Both the position numbers and the translations under genes were made by a program. Positions 7,223 through 15,687 of a stretch of 64,000 nucleotides of DNA are shown piece after piece (within the stretch, counting starts at the first letter, position 1; every line of letters starts with the position of its first letter). Location: positions 496,001 through 560,000 of the forward strand of contig CAWJDO010000003.1 in NCBI GenBank assembly GCA_963841635.1, in the 5' to 3' direction. Source of the DNA: DASWZN01 sp963841635 (GTDB lineage: Bacteria > Acidobacteriota > Terriglobia > Bryobacterales > Bryobacteraceae). Under the pieces are notes generated by a model, which saw only the letters and a list, made by a program, of their open reading frames with translations, made no database searches and was not told the DNA's origin.

Positions 7223-8017
7223 ATGGAGGTGGGTATGGAAACGACCCGTTCGCATTGGCGGGGCTGGCTTCGCTACGTGGGAACCAGTGCCGCCGTCGGC
7301 CTGCTAAGTCTCGCCGCCTCGTTCGTGTTTTACGCTCACCGCGCTCGTGCCGCCCAGGGCCTCACTGCGTCGGAGCCCAAACCGGTGAAACCGCTAATTG
7401 CGCGAAGCACGACGCGCTTCTATGACCCTTCAGATAAGCTCGCGTTTGTGATCGCCTCGCGTTATGTTCGCTACAGCGACCACTCGGAAGTTTGGTCGGG
7501 ACAGGACCTGTATCCCAAGACGAGGGAAGGGCTCACCCACATCGTTGACCGCCAGACCGAGCGGGAGATTTCTTCCGATCCGTTGACTAAGTCTGTCATC
7601 ACCATGCATTTCACGCGCGCCGAGCAGCAAAATACGTCGGGGGCCTGGGAGGAATCCTGCCCGGTCGAGGATATGGCGAATGCGTCTCCTGGCGGCGTGT
7701 TCTTCGGGCACCAAACCCTACACATCGTGAAGCAGTGGGGTGGGACCGACGTCACCGAACGCTGGATGATCCCCGAACTAGACTGTTTCTCGGTCAAGGA
7801 GATCGACACCAGCAGCGGTGCGCGCAACGTGAAGGTTGTCCAGTCGCTGCAAGAAGGCGAGCCGGACCGCTCGCTGATGGCGGTTCCACCGGACTACACC
7901 GAAAGATCACCCGCTGCCGTGGAAGACCTTCGAGAGAAGACCACGGGGGAGGGGGCCTTCGGGCGCGGATTGGTCGGCAGGATGGAGAAGAACTACCAGA
8001 GGCGTAAGCTCCACTGA
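7223..8017 (+). CDS. Membrane-anchored or secreted unknown protein, paralogue 1
   Basis: About 264 residues from ATG 7223, which has GAAAGGA upstream; ATG 7235 is a possible alternative. A hydrophobic segment at about 20-45 is a signal or anchor. The C-terminal half has MIPELDCFSVKE and VPPDYTERSP. These align with ALNCLEMRR and VPAGLTERSP in the next gene (8217-9008), so the two are diverged paralogues. A 169-base copy of the glgP 3' end follows on the opposite strand. The family is unknown to me. Its place after the Cys-rich protein suggests an envelope-related cluster. Confidence 0.7.
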   Translation: MEVGMETTRSHWRGWLRYVGTSAAVGLLSLAASFVFYAHRARAAQGLTASEPKPVKPLIARSTTRFYDPSDKLAFVIASRYVRYSDHSEVWSGQDLYPKTREGLTHIVDRQTEREISSDPLTKSVITMHFTRAEQQNTSGAWEESCPVEDMANASPGGVFFGHQTLHIVKQWGGTDVTERWMIPELDCFSVKEIDTSSGARNVKVVQSLQEGEPDRSLMAVPPDYTERSPAAVEDLREKTTGEGAFGRGLVGRMEKNYQRRKLH

Positions 8018-8024
8018 GCCGCCC

Positions 8025-8193
8025 CTACCGGCCCCATTTGAGCAGGGCGCCGCAGGGGCGGGGCATGGGGTCCCCGTAGTGGTCGGTTGTGATGCGCAGG
8101 GCGTAGCCAATCCGGCCGGTCTGCTGGGGCACGATCTCCTTGGCGAAGACCACCACCGAGCCGCGCTGCTCGACCGGCGGGAGCGTCATCACC
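8025..8193 (-). pseudogene. Detached copy of the glgP 3' end
   Basis: These 169 bases align without gaps to the last 169 bases of glgP (9030-9198), with about 18 differences. Read on the minus strand it encodes about 54 residues of the phosphorylase tail with the same stop position. Only three residues differ (Ile/Met, Asp/Asn, Pro/Thr), so most changes are silent. The fragment has no start or upstream gene body; the frame that runs through it belongs to nothing else. It separates two paralogous secreted genes. Confidence 0.9.
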
Positions 8194-8216
8194 GTGTCGC
8201 CGGCATAAAACAAGGC

Positions 8217-9008
8217 ATGTCGATTGCACGAGTAGCGCCGGGCTTTGTGCTGTTCACAGCGACGGCCGTGGGGGTTGGGCTTCTCCTCGGACTCAGCGCT
8301 AGGCCGCAGACCCCCTCCGGACCTTCGCAAGGCGCTCCAGTCTTGAAGCCGTTCTCGGCCCAGATAAACGAGCTGTACTACGCCTCCCGGGGCGATACGC
8401 CCCGAAGTGACTTGATCCGGTTCGTCGCGCGGAGGTCTGATGGGTCCGTAATGGACCGGTTCCCAACGCGCTCTCCTGGCGGGGAAGTTGGGGAGATCGC
8501 TACGATCACCGATCTCCGTAGGGGAATACAGGTGACGACGGGGCCGTTTGCGAAATCGGCGACAGCGCTGTACCTCTCCCAAGCGGAGGTGACGTCCCTG
8601 CGTGCCGCTCAGGATGCCTGCAGCGACTCAGATATTCGGGCTGCGGTCACGTCCAGCCTGAGCGTGCGCGGGCATGTGCTCGGCTACGAGGTGATTCGGG
8701 TGAACCTTCACCCCCGTCCGGACTGGCAGTTCTCCTCCTGGGTAGCTCCCGCGCTGAATTGTCTGGAAATGCGGAGGAGCGATTCCTGGACTGACGGCGC
8801 TCACAATGAGTTCGCGGTTACCCAGTTCGACCCACACGAGCCGCCGGACGCATTGTTCGATGTGCCGGCGGGGTTGACCGAACGCTCTCCCGCTGAGGCG
8901 GAGTCCGAGTACGCAGCGAAGTACCCAGGCAAGGCATATCTTGGATCGCGGGTCGCCAGCAGGCTGGAGGAACGGTATCGGATTCATCAGGGCAATCGCC
9001 ACAACTAG
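8217..9008 (+). CDS. Secreted or membrane-anchored unknown protein, paralogue 2
   Basis: A 263-residue protein from ATG 8217. Residues 1-30 are a hydrophobic signal or anchor sequence (FVLFTATAVGVGLLLGL). The mature part shares the NCLEM and VPAGLTERSPAE landmarks and general order with the product of 7223-8017, at low identity. It ends 21 bases before the convergent glgP stop. No enzyme motif is seen. The start region abuts the detached glgP tail, so its promoter must lie within or just after that fragment. Confidence 0.68.
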   Translation: MSIARVAPGFVLFTATAVGVGLLLGLSARPQTPSGPSQGAPVLKPFSAQINELYYASRGDTPRSDLIRFVARRSDGSVMDRFPTRSPGGEVGEIATITDLRRGIQVTTGPFAKSATALYLSQAEVTSLRAAQDACSDSDIRAAVTSSLSVRGHVLGYEVIRVNLHPRPDWQFSSWVAPALNCLEMRRSDSWTDGAHNEFAVTQFDPHEPPDALFDVPAGLTERSPAEAESEYAAKYPGKAYLGSRVASRLEERYRIHQGNRHN

Positions 9009-9029
9009 CGGTGCGGAGGCGGGGGAGCC

Positions 9030-11588
9030 CTACCTTCCCCATTTGAGTAAGGCGCCGCAGGGGCGGGTCATGGGGTCTCCGTAGTGGTTCGTTGTGATGC
9101 GGAGGGCGTAGCCCATGCGGCCGGTCTGCTGGGGAACGATCTCTTTGGCGAAGACGACCACCGATCCGCGCTGCTCAACCGGTGGGAGCGTCATCACCTC
9201 GGTGTCTTCGAGCTGGCCGTTGACTCCGACGCGGCCCACCACCACTTCGACGCGGACGTCCTCGGCCTTCAACCCCGCAAGGTTAACCGCCGTCTTCACC
9301 GGCACGGGTTTGCCGCTCAGGACGGCGCCTTTGGGCGGCGTCCCCATCTCCACGAACTGGACCTGGTCCCACACCTTGCGGACGTCGGCATTCCAGCGCG
9401 CCTGCTCGCGGGCCTTGGCGAAGTTGTCGTAGCGCATGTCGGCCCAGGCGCGGTTGGCCGGCTCGTACAGCTGCGCCGAATACTCCTCCACCATGCGCTG
9501 GCAACTGAACTGCGGGCTGAGGTACTTGAGCGAGCGCTTGACGCGGCGCATCCACTCGCGCGGGACGCCCTGGTCGCGGTCGTAGAAGGCCGGGGCCAAC
9601 TCGTTCTCGAGCAGCGAATAGATGGCGGTGGCGTGGACCTCGTCCTGGTCCTCGGAGTAGGGGATGCGATCGCCCACCGCCCAGCCGCCGCTGTACTCGG
9701 CCGCTTCGTCGAACCAGCCATCGAGGATGCTGAGGTTCAAGATGCCGTTGCTGCCTGCCTTCATGCCGCTGGTGCCGCAGGCCTCTTCGCCCCTCCTGGG
9801 GGTGTTTAGCCACACGTCCACGCTTCCCACCAGCTCGCGGGCCACGTGCATGTCGTAGTCTTCGACAAAGACCAGGCGCTTGGAGAGCTCGGGATCGCGC
9901 GAGAGCTGCACGATCTGGCGGATCAGCTCCTTGCCGGGATGGTCCTTGGGGTGCGCTTTGCCGGCGACCACGATCTGTATGGGGCGCTCGGAGTTCGACA
10001 GGATCCGCTTCAGCCGGTTGAGGTCGCGGAACAGCAGCGTCGCGCGCTTGTAGGTGGCGAAGCGGCGGGCGAAGCCGATGGTCAGCGCTTCCGGATCGAG
10101 CACCTCGGAGGCGCGCCGCAATTCGGAGCCGGCGGCTTTGCGGTGGCGGGCGCACTCCACCTGGCGCTCGCGGACAAAGGCAAGCAGACGGCGCTTGCGG
10201 CGCCGGTGGGCCTCCCAGAGCTCCTGGTCGGGGATGTCCTCGACCTGCTCCCAGGTTTTGGGGTCGGTGAGGCGCTCGCGCCAGTCGGGCTGGAGGTACT
10301 GGTCATATAGCATGGCCAGGTCGCTCGAGAGCCAGCTCAGAAGGTGGACGCCGTTGGTGATCGAGGTAATGGGGACTTCCCAGGAGGGCAGCTGCGGCCA
10401 CAGGTCCTGGAACATTTCCTGCGAGACTTCGCGGTGAAGCCGGCTCACGGCGTTGCGGAAGCAGGAGGTCTTGATGGCCAGAATCGCCATGGAGAACCGC
10501 TCGTTGTTGTCCTGCGGATTGCGGCGGCCGAGGGCCATGAGCTGGTCGAACTCGATGCCCACCTCGCGGCAATAATCGTGGAAGTACTCCCACATCAGGC
10601 CCGGCTCGAAAATGTCTATGCCGGCCGGCACCGAGGTATGGGTGGTGAAAACGTTGCTGTTGCGGGAGGCCTCGAGGGCCTCTTCGAACCGCATGCCGTG
10701 TTCTTTCACCAGCACGCGGATGCGTTCCAGGGCGAGAAAAGCAGAGTGCCCCTCGTTCATGTGGAAGACGGTCGGATCGAGGCCCAAGGCCTTGAGCGTT
10801 CGCAGGCCTCCCACGCCGAGCACCATCTCCTGGCGCACCCGGGTGAGGGAGTCGCCGCCGTAAAGGGCGTCGGTGATGCTGCGGATTTCGGGCCGGTCGT
10901 TTTCGGGGATGTTGGTGTCGAGGAGATAGAGCTTCACCCGCCCGACTTCGAGCAGCCAGACCTTGATGCGCACGGGGCCGCCGGGCAACTGCACCTCGAC
11001 CTTCAACTCGACGCCCTGGTCGTCGCGGACGGGCTGGACGGGCAGCGTGTAAAAGTCGTTGAGCACGAAGCGTTCCTGCTGCCAGCCGTCGGGGTTGAGG
11101 TACTGCTGGAAATAGCCGGTCTGGTAGAGGAGGCCGACCGCTACGAGCGGCACCTCGGAATCGCTGGCGGACTTCAGGAAGTCGCCCGAGAGGACTCCCA
11201 GGCCGCCCGAGTAGATGGGCAGGGCCTCGACGATGCCGTACTCCATGGAGAAGTAGCCGATCAGGGTCTTCTGGTTCTGGGGGGTGGAAACGGTTTCCGA
11301 CCGATGCATGTAAGCGTCATATCGCTCACATGCGCGGCGGTACAGAGCCAGATAGCGCGGGTCGGCAGCGAGGCGCTCGAGGGTGGCCTGGGGCACGCGG
11401 CCGAGTACCGAGACAGGATTGTGGCCGGAGGCCTGCCACAGGGTTGGATCCATGCGGCGGAACAGGTTACGGATGGTAGACTCCCAACTCCACAAGACGT
11501 TGTAGGCAAGTTGGGAAACCCGCGCCAGAGGGGCCGGCAGAGCGGGCCGCACAAGAAACTCCCTAAGTGGTTGAATCTGAAAAGACAT
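9030..11588 (-). CDS. glgP: Alpha-glucan phosphorylase
   Basis: About 852 residues of a GT35 phosphorylase of the short alpha-glucan type. It releases glucose 1-phosphate from glycogen or maltodextrin using pyridoxal phosphate. A DUF3417-like N-terminal segment (NVLWSWESTIRNLFRRMDP) precedes the catalytic domain. ACGTSGMKAGSNGILNLS carries the PLP-binding Lys. IGYFSMEYGI and HMNEGHSAFLALER are further family blocks. ATG 11588 is preferred; a TTG at 11606 adds six residues. The last 169 bases are duplicated at 8025-8193. It is monocistronic and divergent from the ferredoxin gene. Confidence 0.92.
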   Translation of the reverse strand: MSFQIQPLREFLVRPALPAPLARVSQLAYNVLWSWESTIRNLFRRMDPTLWQASGHNPVSVLGRVPQATLERLAADPRYLALYRRACERYDAYMHRSETVSTPQNQKTLIGYFSMEYGIVEALPIYSGGLGVLSGDFLKSASDSEVPLVAVGLLYQTGYFQQYLNPDGWQQERFVLNDFYTLPVQPVRDDQGVELKVEVQLPGGPVRIKVWLLEVGRVKLYLLDTNIPENDRPEIRSITDALYGGDSLTRVRQEMVLGVGGLRTLKALGLDPTVFHMNEGHSAFLALERIRVLVKEHGMRFEEALEASRNSNVFTTHTSVPAGIDIFEPGLMWEYFHDYCREVGIEFDQLMALGRRNPQDNNERFSMAILAIKTSCFRNAVSRLHREVSQEMFQDLWPQLPSWEVPITSITNGVHLLSWLSSDLAMLYDQYLQPDWRERLTDPKTWEQVEDIPDQELWEAHRRRKRRLLAFVRERQVECARHRKAAGSELRRASEVLDPEALTIGFARRFATYKRATLLFRDLNRLKRILSNSERPIQIVVAGKAHPKDHPGKELIRQIVQLSRDPELSKRLVFVEDYDMHVARELVGSVDVWLNTPRRGEEACGTSGMKAGSNGILNLSILDGWFDEAAEYSGGWAVGDRIPYSEDQDEVHATAIYSLLENELAPAFYDRDQGVPREWMRRVKRSLKYLSPQFSCQRMVEEYSAQLYEPANRAWADMRYDNFAKAREQARWNADVRKVWDQVQFVEMGTPPKGAVLSGKPVPVKTAVNLAGLKAEDVRVEVVVGRVGVNGQLEDTEVMTLPPVEQRGSVVVFAKEIVPQQTGRMGYALRITTNHYGDPMTRPCGALLKWGR

Positions 11589-11762
11589 GGAAATAGGAGT
11601 GGTCAATCATAAGATAGCAGAGTTCCACCCCCTGCGCCCGGCTCTGACCTCGCGGCGGTATTGACGACTGCGGTAGGATGGTTCTCTTGCGGGTTTAACA
11701 CCCGGCAATCCGATGGCCCCTGGATTGCTTAGCTGAACGGCACAAGAGGAGATTCAAACCTG

Positions 11763-12017
11763 ATGGCGTACGTAATTACCGATACCTGCACCAAAGACGA
11801 GCTTTGCGTTGAAGCATGCCCGGTGGACTGCATCCACCCCAAGAAGGACGAGGGCGCCTTCGACGAGATCAAGCACCTGATGATCGATCCGGAAGCCTGC
11901 ATCGACTGCGGCGCTTGCGTCCCGGTCTGCCCGACCAATTCCGTTTACGCGCTCGACGAGCTGCCGGCCGACCTGCAGGCATTCGCCGGCGCCAACGCCG
12001 CTTACTTCGGGCACTAG
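11763..12017 (+). CDS. Ferredoxin with two iron-sulphur cluster motifs
   Basis: An 84-residue soluble electron carrier. Cys9, 15, 19 and 23 form the first site (C-x5-C-x3-C-x3-C), which fits a 3Fe-4S or 4Fe-4S cluster as in seven-iron ferredoxins. Cys46, 49, 52 and 56 form a classical CIDCGACVPVCP 4Fe-4S site. The length and the VEACPVDCI segment are typical. An AGAGGAG lies upstream of ATG 11763. The gene is monocistronic and is followed by a strong hairpin. Its redox partners are not shown by the neighbourhood. Confidence 0.93.
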   Translation: MAYVITDTCTKDELCVEACPVDCIHPKKDEGAFDEIKHLMIDPEACIDCGACVPVCPTNSVYALDELPADLQAFAGANAAYFGH

Positions 12018-12032
12018 GCTTCCCCGACCCCG

Positions 12033-12053
12033 GCGCCGGTTGCCAACCGGCGC
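12033..12053 (+). terminator. Hairpin after the ferredoxin gene
   Basis: A perfect 9-base-pair stem (GCGCCGGTT / AACCGGCGC) with a 3-base loop begins 15 bases after the ferredoxin stop. No T-tract follows, so it is not a classical intrinsic terminator. It may stabilise or end the transcript together with Rho. Confidence 0.55.
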
Positions 12054-12107
12054 GCAGCTTGACGAGCCAACGACCACTTAGTTATCCCGGATGCGGACAG
12101 CCGGAGT

Positions 12108-12217
12108 GGGCGGCTCTCCAGAGCTGCGCCGGACGTCCACGTCCGGCTTCCTTCGTTTCAGGAAGTTGGACGGAGGCGGGTCTGGAGACCCGCTGCAGGA
12201 CTGGAGTCCTGCCCCAC
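12108..12217 (+). repeat. Dispersed palindrome-module repeat, copy B
   Basis: This is the second full copy of the 110-base element at 2114-2223, with the same three palindromes in the same order. TGCGGAC occurs on both sides (12092-12098 and 12221-12227), which fits a short target duplication. It sits between the ferredoxin and the 3' end of the sensor kinase gene. Confidence 0.82.
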
Positions 12218-12230
12218 GGCTGCGGACCCC

Positions 12231-13541
12231 TTACGCGGTCGCGACCAGGTTCGACTGTAGCTCGGGAATCTCGATCTCGATGCGGGTTCCCTGCCCCGGC
12301 TTGCTGTCGATCCACATCTTGTAGTCGCTGCCGAACAGAACTTTCAGCCGCTCGTTTACGTTGCTGACGCCGATGCCCTGCTCGCGCAGGGTGGCCAGCT
12401 TGACCTCGGGGATCCCCACGCCGTCGTCTTCGACCAGCAGGCGCAGGCGGCCGTCCTTGAGGCTGCTGCGGAAGCGCACCATTCCGCCATCCACCTTGCT
12501 GCTGAGGCCGTGCTTGACCGAATTCTCGATCAGCGGCTGGAGGAGCATGCTGGGCACCAGCCGGTCGAGCGTCGCCGGGTCGGCATCCTTCTCAAAGCGC
12601 AGCTTCTCGCCGAAGCGGATGACCTCGATGGAGAGGTAGTCGCTGATGAATTCCAGCTCCTCTCCGAGCGAGGTGAAGTTCTCGTGCTTGCGCAGGAGCC
12701 GCCGCAGGATATTCGAGAGCTTGTAGACCACGGCGCGCGCCTGCTGCGGGTTGGTGCGGATCAGCGAGGAGACCGAGTTCAGGGTGTTGAACAGGAAGTG
12801 GGGGTTGATCTGGTGGCTGAGGGCGTCCATGCGTGCCTGCAGGAGCAGCCGCCGCTGCTCTTCGAGTTTGAGCTCGTTGCGGGCGCTGCTCCAGATCTTG
12901 AGCGGCAGGCTCACGGCGAAGAGCGCGGTGGCATAGGTGGCGACGATGGCCAGCCAGTGCGGGTCCGGCCAGTCGGGCCAGATGGCGAATAGCCGCCGGG
13001 GACGGAAGTGGTGCAGCCCCTGGCGCAAGGCCTCGGCGCCTACGATGGCGGCCAGAAAGACGATCTGGTAGGCGGCGCGCCAGCGGTCGGGACGGCGCGA
13101 AAACATGCGGTAGACGCTGAGGTCGATGATGGGCGAAAAGCGCCACACCTCCTCCGGCGCGGCGGCGTAGTTTCGCAACAGGCCGCCGAGGGCGCCGACG
13201 CCGGCCAGAAGCGGCATGGTGAACAGCTCGTGGCCGAACATGGCGGGGACCGAAATCAGGACTCCCGAGATCAGGCCAGAGACATAGCCGCCTACCAGGC
13301 CGGCCAGGAGGCTGCCCTCGAGTCCCAGGTCAACCGCCCGATAGGACGGCGCGACCAGCCGGATAAAAACACCCGTCCCGAAGATCCCGGCGAAGCAGAG
13401 CGCCAGGACGAAGCGCTGGTTGATGGTGCGCTCCTCGCGGAGCAGCATGGTCTTGAAGCGGCCGACGCGGACCAGGATGCTGGCCAGCGACGCCACCGCG
13501 CACAGGCGCAACAGCAGGACCATCAAGTACTCTTGGCGCAT
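12231..13541 (-). CDS. LytS/YehU-type sensor histidine kinase
   Basis: 436 residues. The N-terminal half has about five or six membrane helices of the 5TM-LYT type (AVDLGLEGSLLAGLVGGYVSGL). A His_kinase domain follows with LSHQINPHFLFNTLNSVSSL, which holds the phospho-accepting His, and then a HATPase_c domain with PLIENSVKHGL and DDGVGIP. Members of this family usually work with a LytTR response regulator, but none is encoded nearby, so it is an orphan in this window. The upstream divergent gene is ribA. Confidence 0.9.
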   Translation of the reverse strand: MRQEYLMVLLLRLCAVASLASILVRVGRFKTMLLREERTINQRFVLALCFAGIFGTGVFIRLVAPSYRAVDLGLEGSLLAGLVGGYVSGLISGVLISVPAMFGHELFTMPLLAGVGALGGLLRNYAAAPEEVWRFSPIIDLSVYRMFSRRPDRWRAAYQIVFLAAIVGAEALRQGLHHFRPRRLFAIWPDWPDPHWLAIVATYATALFAVSLPLKIWSSARNELKLEEQRRLLLQARMDALSHQINPHFLFNTLNSVSSLIRTNPQQARAVVYKLSNILRRLLRKHENFTSLGEELEFISDYLSIEVIRFGEKLRFEKDADPATLDRLVPSMLLQPLIENSVKHGLSSKVDGGMVRFRSSLKDGRLRLLVEDDGVGIPEVKLATLREQGIGVSNVNERLKVLFGSDYKMWIDSKPGQGTRIEIEIPELQSNLVATA

Positions 13542-13710
13542 CGCTCTGGGTCTCCAGGCGGCGACCGCGGTGCCGAGCAGGTCCGCTCCCTCAGGGTTGC
13601 GGTTCTGTGCTGAGCGTGCCGGTCACACTGGTGTCCATTATAATGAATGAATCGGAGCACTCCGGCGACTGGAGGTGTGGTGTCCCCCGGCTGCCCGCTT
13701 CGAGAGGATT

Positions 13711-14328
13711 ATGTCACACAATGGGAACGAATCCGCGTTCCGCGAGGTTGCCGAGGCCGATTTTCCTACGCGCTTCGGGCATTTCCGGATTCACGGATTT
13801 GAGGGCCGCTATTCGGGCGAGTTCGAAGAGGCCGTCGTTCTGAAGATGGACGATGTCGCTTCGGACGAGCCGCCGCTGGTTCGCATTCACTCGCAGTGCC
13901 TGACCGGGGACGTGTTCCATAGCCTGCGCTGCGATTGCCGGGCCCAGCTCGAGCTGTCGCTCGAACTGATAGCGGCGGAGGGCCGGGGCCTGCTGATTTA
14001 CGAGCACCAGGAGGGCCGCGGCATCGGCCTCGCCAACAAACTTCGGGCCTACCAGTTGCAGGACGCCGGCGCCGATACGGTCGAAGCGAACCTGCGCCTG
14101 GGATTCAAAGCCGACCATCGCGGCTACGGGTTGCCCGCCGATATCCTGCATCATTTTGGGGTGACGGCGGTCCGGCTGCTGTCGAACAACCCCGACAAGA
14201 TCGCGGCGCTCGAAGCGGCGGGGATTCGCATCGCCGAACGCGTGCCGTGCGAAGTCGCCCCGGGGGCCTCTTCGGCGCATTACCTTCGAACGAAGAAGGA
14301 AAAGCTGGGGCATCTGCTGGATCTGTAG
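13711..14328 (+). CDS. ribA: GTP cyclohydrolase II
   Basis: A 205-residue enzyme for the first step of riboflavin synthesis (GTP to a diaminopyrimidine, formate and pyrophosphate). The zinc ligands are Cys63, Cys74 and Cys76 in SQCLTGDVFHSLRCDC, and EHQEGRGIGLANKLRAY is the substrate block. RTKKEKLGH closes the protein as usual. ATG 13711 follows GAGAGG. No ribB domain is fused. The last 77 bases of the coding region (14249-14325) are repeated at 15491-15567 beside the next gene pair. It is followed by a copy of the GTCCGCT repeat. Confidence 0.95.
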   Translation: MSHNGNESAFREVAEADFPTRFGHFRIHGFEGRYSGEFEEAVVLKMDDVASDEPPLVRIHSQCLTGDVFHSLRCDCRAQLELSLELIAAEGRGLLIYEHQEGRGIGLANKLRAYQLQDAGADTVEANLRLGFKADHRGYGLPADILHHFGVTAVRLLSNNPDKIAALEAAGIRIAERVPCEVAPGASSAHYLRTKKEKLGHLLDL

Positions 14329-14334
14329 GACGGG

Positions 14335-14366
14335 GTCCGCTCCCTGACGGTCGCGGTTCGGTGCTG
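14335..14366 (+). repeat. GTCCGCT-type short repeat
   Basis: GTCCGCTCCCTGACGGTCGC and the following bases lie just after the ribA stop. Close relatives occur at 13581, 15586, 27252, 42757 and 45626, and a reduced hairpin form is at 54176. The family looks like short interspersed palindromic DNA. One copy has become coding sequence at 27252-27377. Confidence 0.65.
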
Positions 14367-14386
14367 CCGACTCAACAAGTAGCCCA

Positions 14387-14415
14387 TTGACTTCGGGCGT
14401 CGCCCTTCTCATGCT
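14387..14415 (+). promoter_or_regulatory. Probable sigma-70 promoter of the first tandem paralogue
   Basis: TTGACT (14387-14392), a 17-base spacer and CATGCT (14410-14415) precede the GTG at 14425. The same layout is kept at 15650-15678 before the second paralogue, with a nearly identical spacer. Transcription from here would start within a few bases of the start codon, so the message may be leaderless. Confidence 0.55.
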
Positions 14416-14424
14416 AAGGACAAT

Positions 14425-15474
14425 GTGATCACAGGAACTTCTCTGCCTTTTCACGTAACTGGCTCCTTATGCATCGCTTTTTGCTTCGCCGCGATTGCGG
14501 CCGGGCAGGGGCCGGAGCCGGCGATACCGGTATACACGCGCTTCATCCACATCTCGATGACCGGGACGCTGTCTTCGAGCGTGGTCAGCCGGGAGGACAC
14601 CACCACTGCAGAGGTTGGGAAAGGGGCCAATGGGGCCAACACGGTGCAGAGCGAGCGGCTGTACGACTCGAACGAGCTTTCCACGCCGGGACGGGGGGCG
14701 TTGATCGTGGAGACTCCGATGAGCGCGCTGAAGTTCGTGATAGAGAAGGGCACCTACGTGGCGCGCGTGCGGGTGACGGCAACGGCTGTTAACGGGGACG
14801 GAAAGGCGGTCTGGAGCCAACAGAAGGAGATCACCATCAGCGGCAAGCAAAGCAAACTCGAGGCCAGGCGCCAGGGCAGCCTTTACTTCGTGCGCGAGGT
14901 CACGCTTCCCGGCGGCTCGCACTACTGGGTGGAAGGCAAAGTGGAGGACCTCGAAGCGAACGTCACCGGCACGGCCCGGAATCCTCTTAAGAACAGCGCG
15001 GGTGCGCCCGGCATCAATGCCAGCGATGCGATGTTCGTGAGGAGACTGGACGAATCGACAGACAAATTCGATGCCGACCAGGTGTTCAGCTACGAAGGCA
15101 ACGCCTTTTCACCGATCCTCGATCCGGTCTTTCCCACCGGCCGAGCGTTTGGCATGCAGGTGTTCTTCGTCATTTATCCCGACATCAGGGGCGCGCCGCC
15201 GAAAATGAGCCTGGAACTGCTGCGCGCTGGGCGGGCGATCGCGAAGGGGGCGCTGCCGTTCAAGCACAAACTGTATGACTTGGCCCTCGACGGGAGGGCG
15301 ACCGGCTTCAGTGCCACCGAACGCGCGCACGAGTTTCCCTACCTGGCGGACATGAAGTTCAGCCAACTCCCCGCGGGGAACTACGAAGCGGTCATCACAG
15401 TCAGCCAGGGCCGCAGCACGATCTCGCGCAGCGTGCCGTTCAAAGTGGCCGGCACTCCGCCGCCGGCCAAGTAG
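14425..15474 (+). CDS. Secreted unknown protein, tandem paralogue 1
   Basis: 349 residues from GTG 14425. This start aligns with ATG 15688 of the second copy and was chosen for that reason. A signal peptide at about 1-27 ends near AAGQG. The body has ARRQGSLYFVREVTLPGG, a GINASDAMFVRRLD block, the SPILDPVFPTGRAFGMQ-FFVIYPD block, and an FPYLADMKFSQLPAGNYEAVI ending followed by PFKVAGTPPPAK. The last part is a beta-sandwich-like ending that I know from Acidobacteria exported proteins related to VWFA-type proteins. No catalytic site is seen. It is one half of a tandem duplication. Confidence 0.78.
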   Translation: MITGTSLPFHVTGSLCIAFCFAAIAAGQGPEPAIPVYTRFIHISMTGTLSSSVVSREDTTTAEVGKGANGANTVQSERLYDSNELSTPGRGALIVETPMSALKFVIEKGTYVARVRVTATAVNGDGKAVWSQQKEITISGKQSKLEARRQGSLYFVREVTLPGGSHYWVEGKVEDLEANVTGTARNPLKNSAGAPGINASDAMFVRRLDESTDKFDADQVFSYEGNAFSPILDPVFPTGRAFGMQVFFVIYPDIRGAPPKMSLELLRAGRAIAKGALPFKHKLYDLALDGRATGFSATERAHEFPYLADMKFSQLPAGNYEAVITVSQGRSTISRSVPFKVAGTPPPAK

Positions 15475-15490
15475 GGTACTGGCGTCGAGA

Positions 15491-15567
15491 GCGAAGTCGC
15501 ACCGGGGGCCTCTTCGGCGCATTACCTGCGGACGAAGAAGGAAAAGCTGGGGCACGTGCTGGATCTG
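15491..15567 (+). pseudogene. Detached copy of the ribA 3' end
   Basis: These 77 bases align without gaps to 14249-14325 in ribA. They encode the same tail (ASSAHYLRTKKEKLGH) with one residue changed, and three of the four altered codons are silent. The stop TAG has become CAG, so the frame runs on to about 15645 without meaning. The fragment has no gene body before it and lies between the two tandem secreted-protein genes. Confidence 0.88.
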
Positions 15568-15649
15568 CAGGCTTTCGACCGGGTCGTCCGCTTGCTGACG
15601 CGCGCGGTGCTGCCGGGGCGGCCTTTCCGGCCGATTAACATGTAACCCA

Positions 15650-15678
15650 TTGACATCAGGCGTCGCCCTTCTCATGAT
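15650..15678 (+). promoter_or_regulatory. Probable sigma-70 promoter of the second tandem paralogue
   Basis: TTGACA (15650-15655), a 17-base spacer and CATGAT (15673-15678). The spacer CGTCGCCCTTCT core is shared with the first copy at 14387-14415. The start ATG at 15688 is about 3 bases after the expected transcription start, which again suggests a leaderless or very short leader. ATG 15694 has GGGAGA at better spacing. Confidence 0.6.
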
Positions 15679-15687
15679 AGGGAGATT

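Noticed and set aside
11661..11679. TTGACG and TAGGAT upstream of the ferredoxin gene as a promoter
   Set aside because: The spacing is only 7 bases, far from the 16-18 needed.
15568..15645. Read-on of the ribA tail copy after the lost stop as a real protein end
   Set aside because: There is no gene body upstream and the extension is low in information. It is best seen as a fragment.
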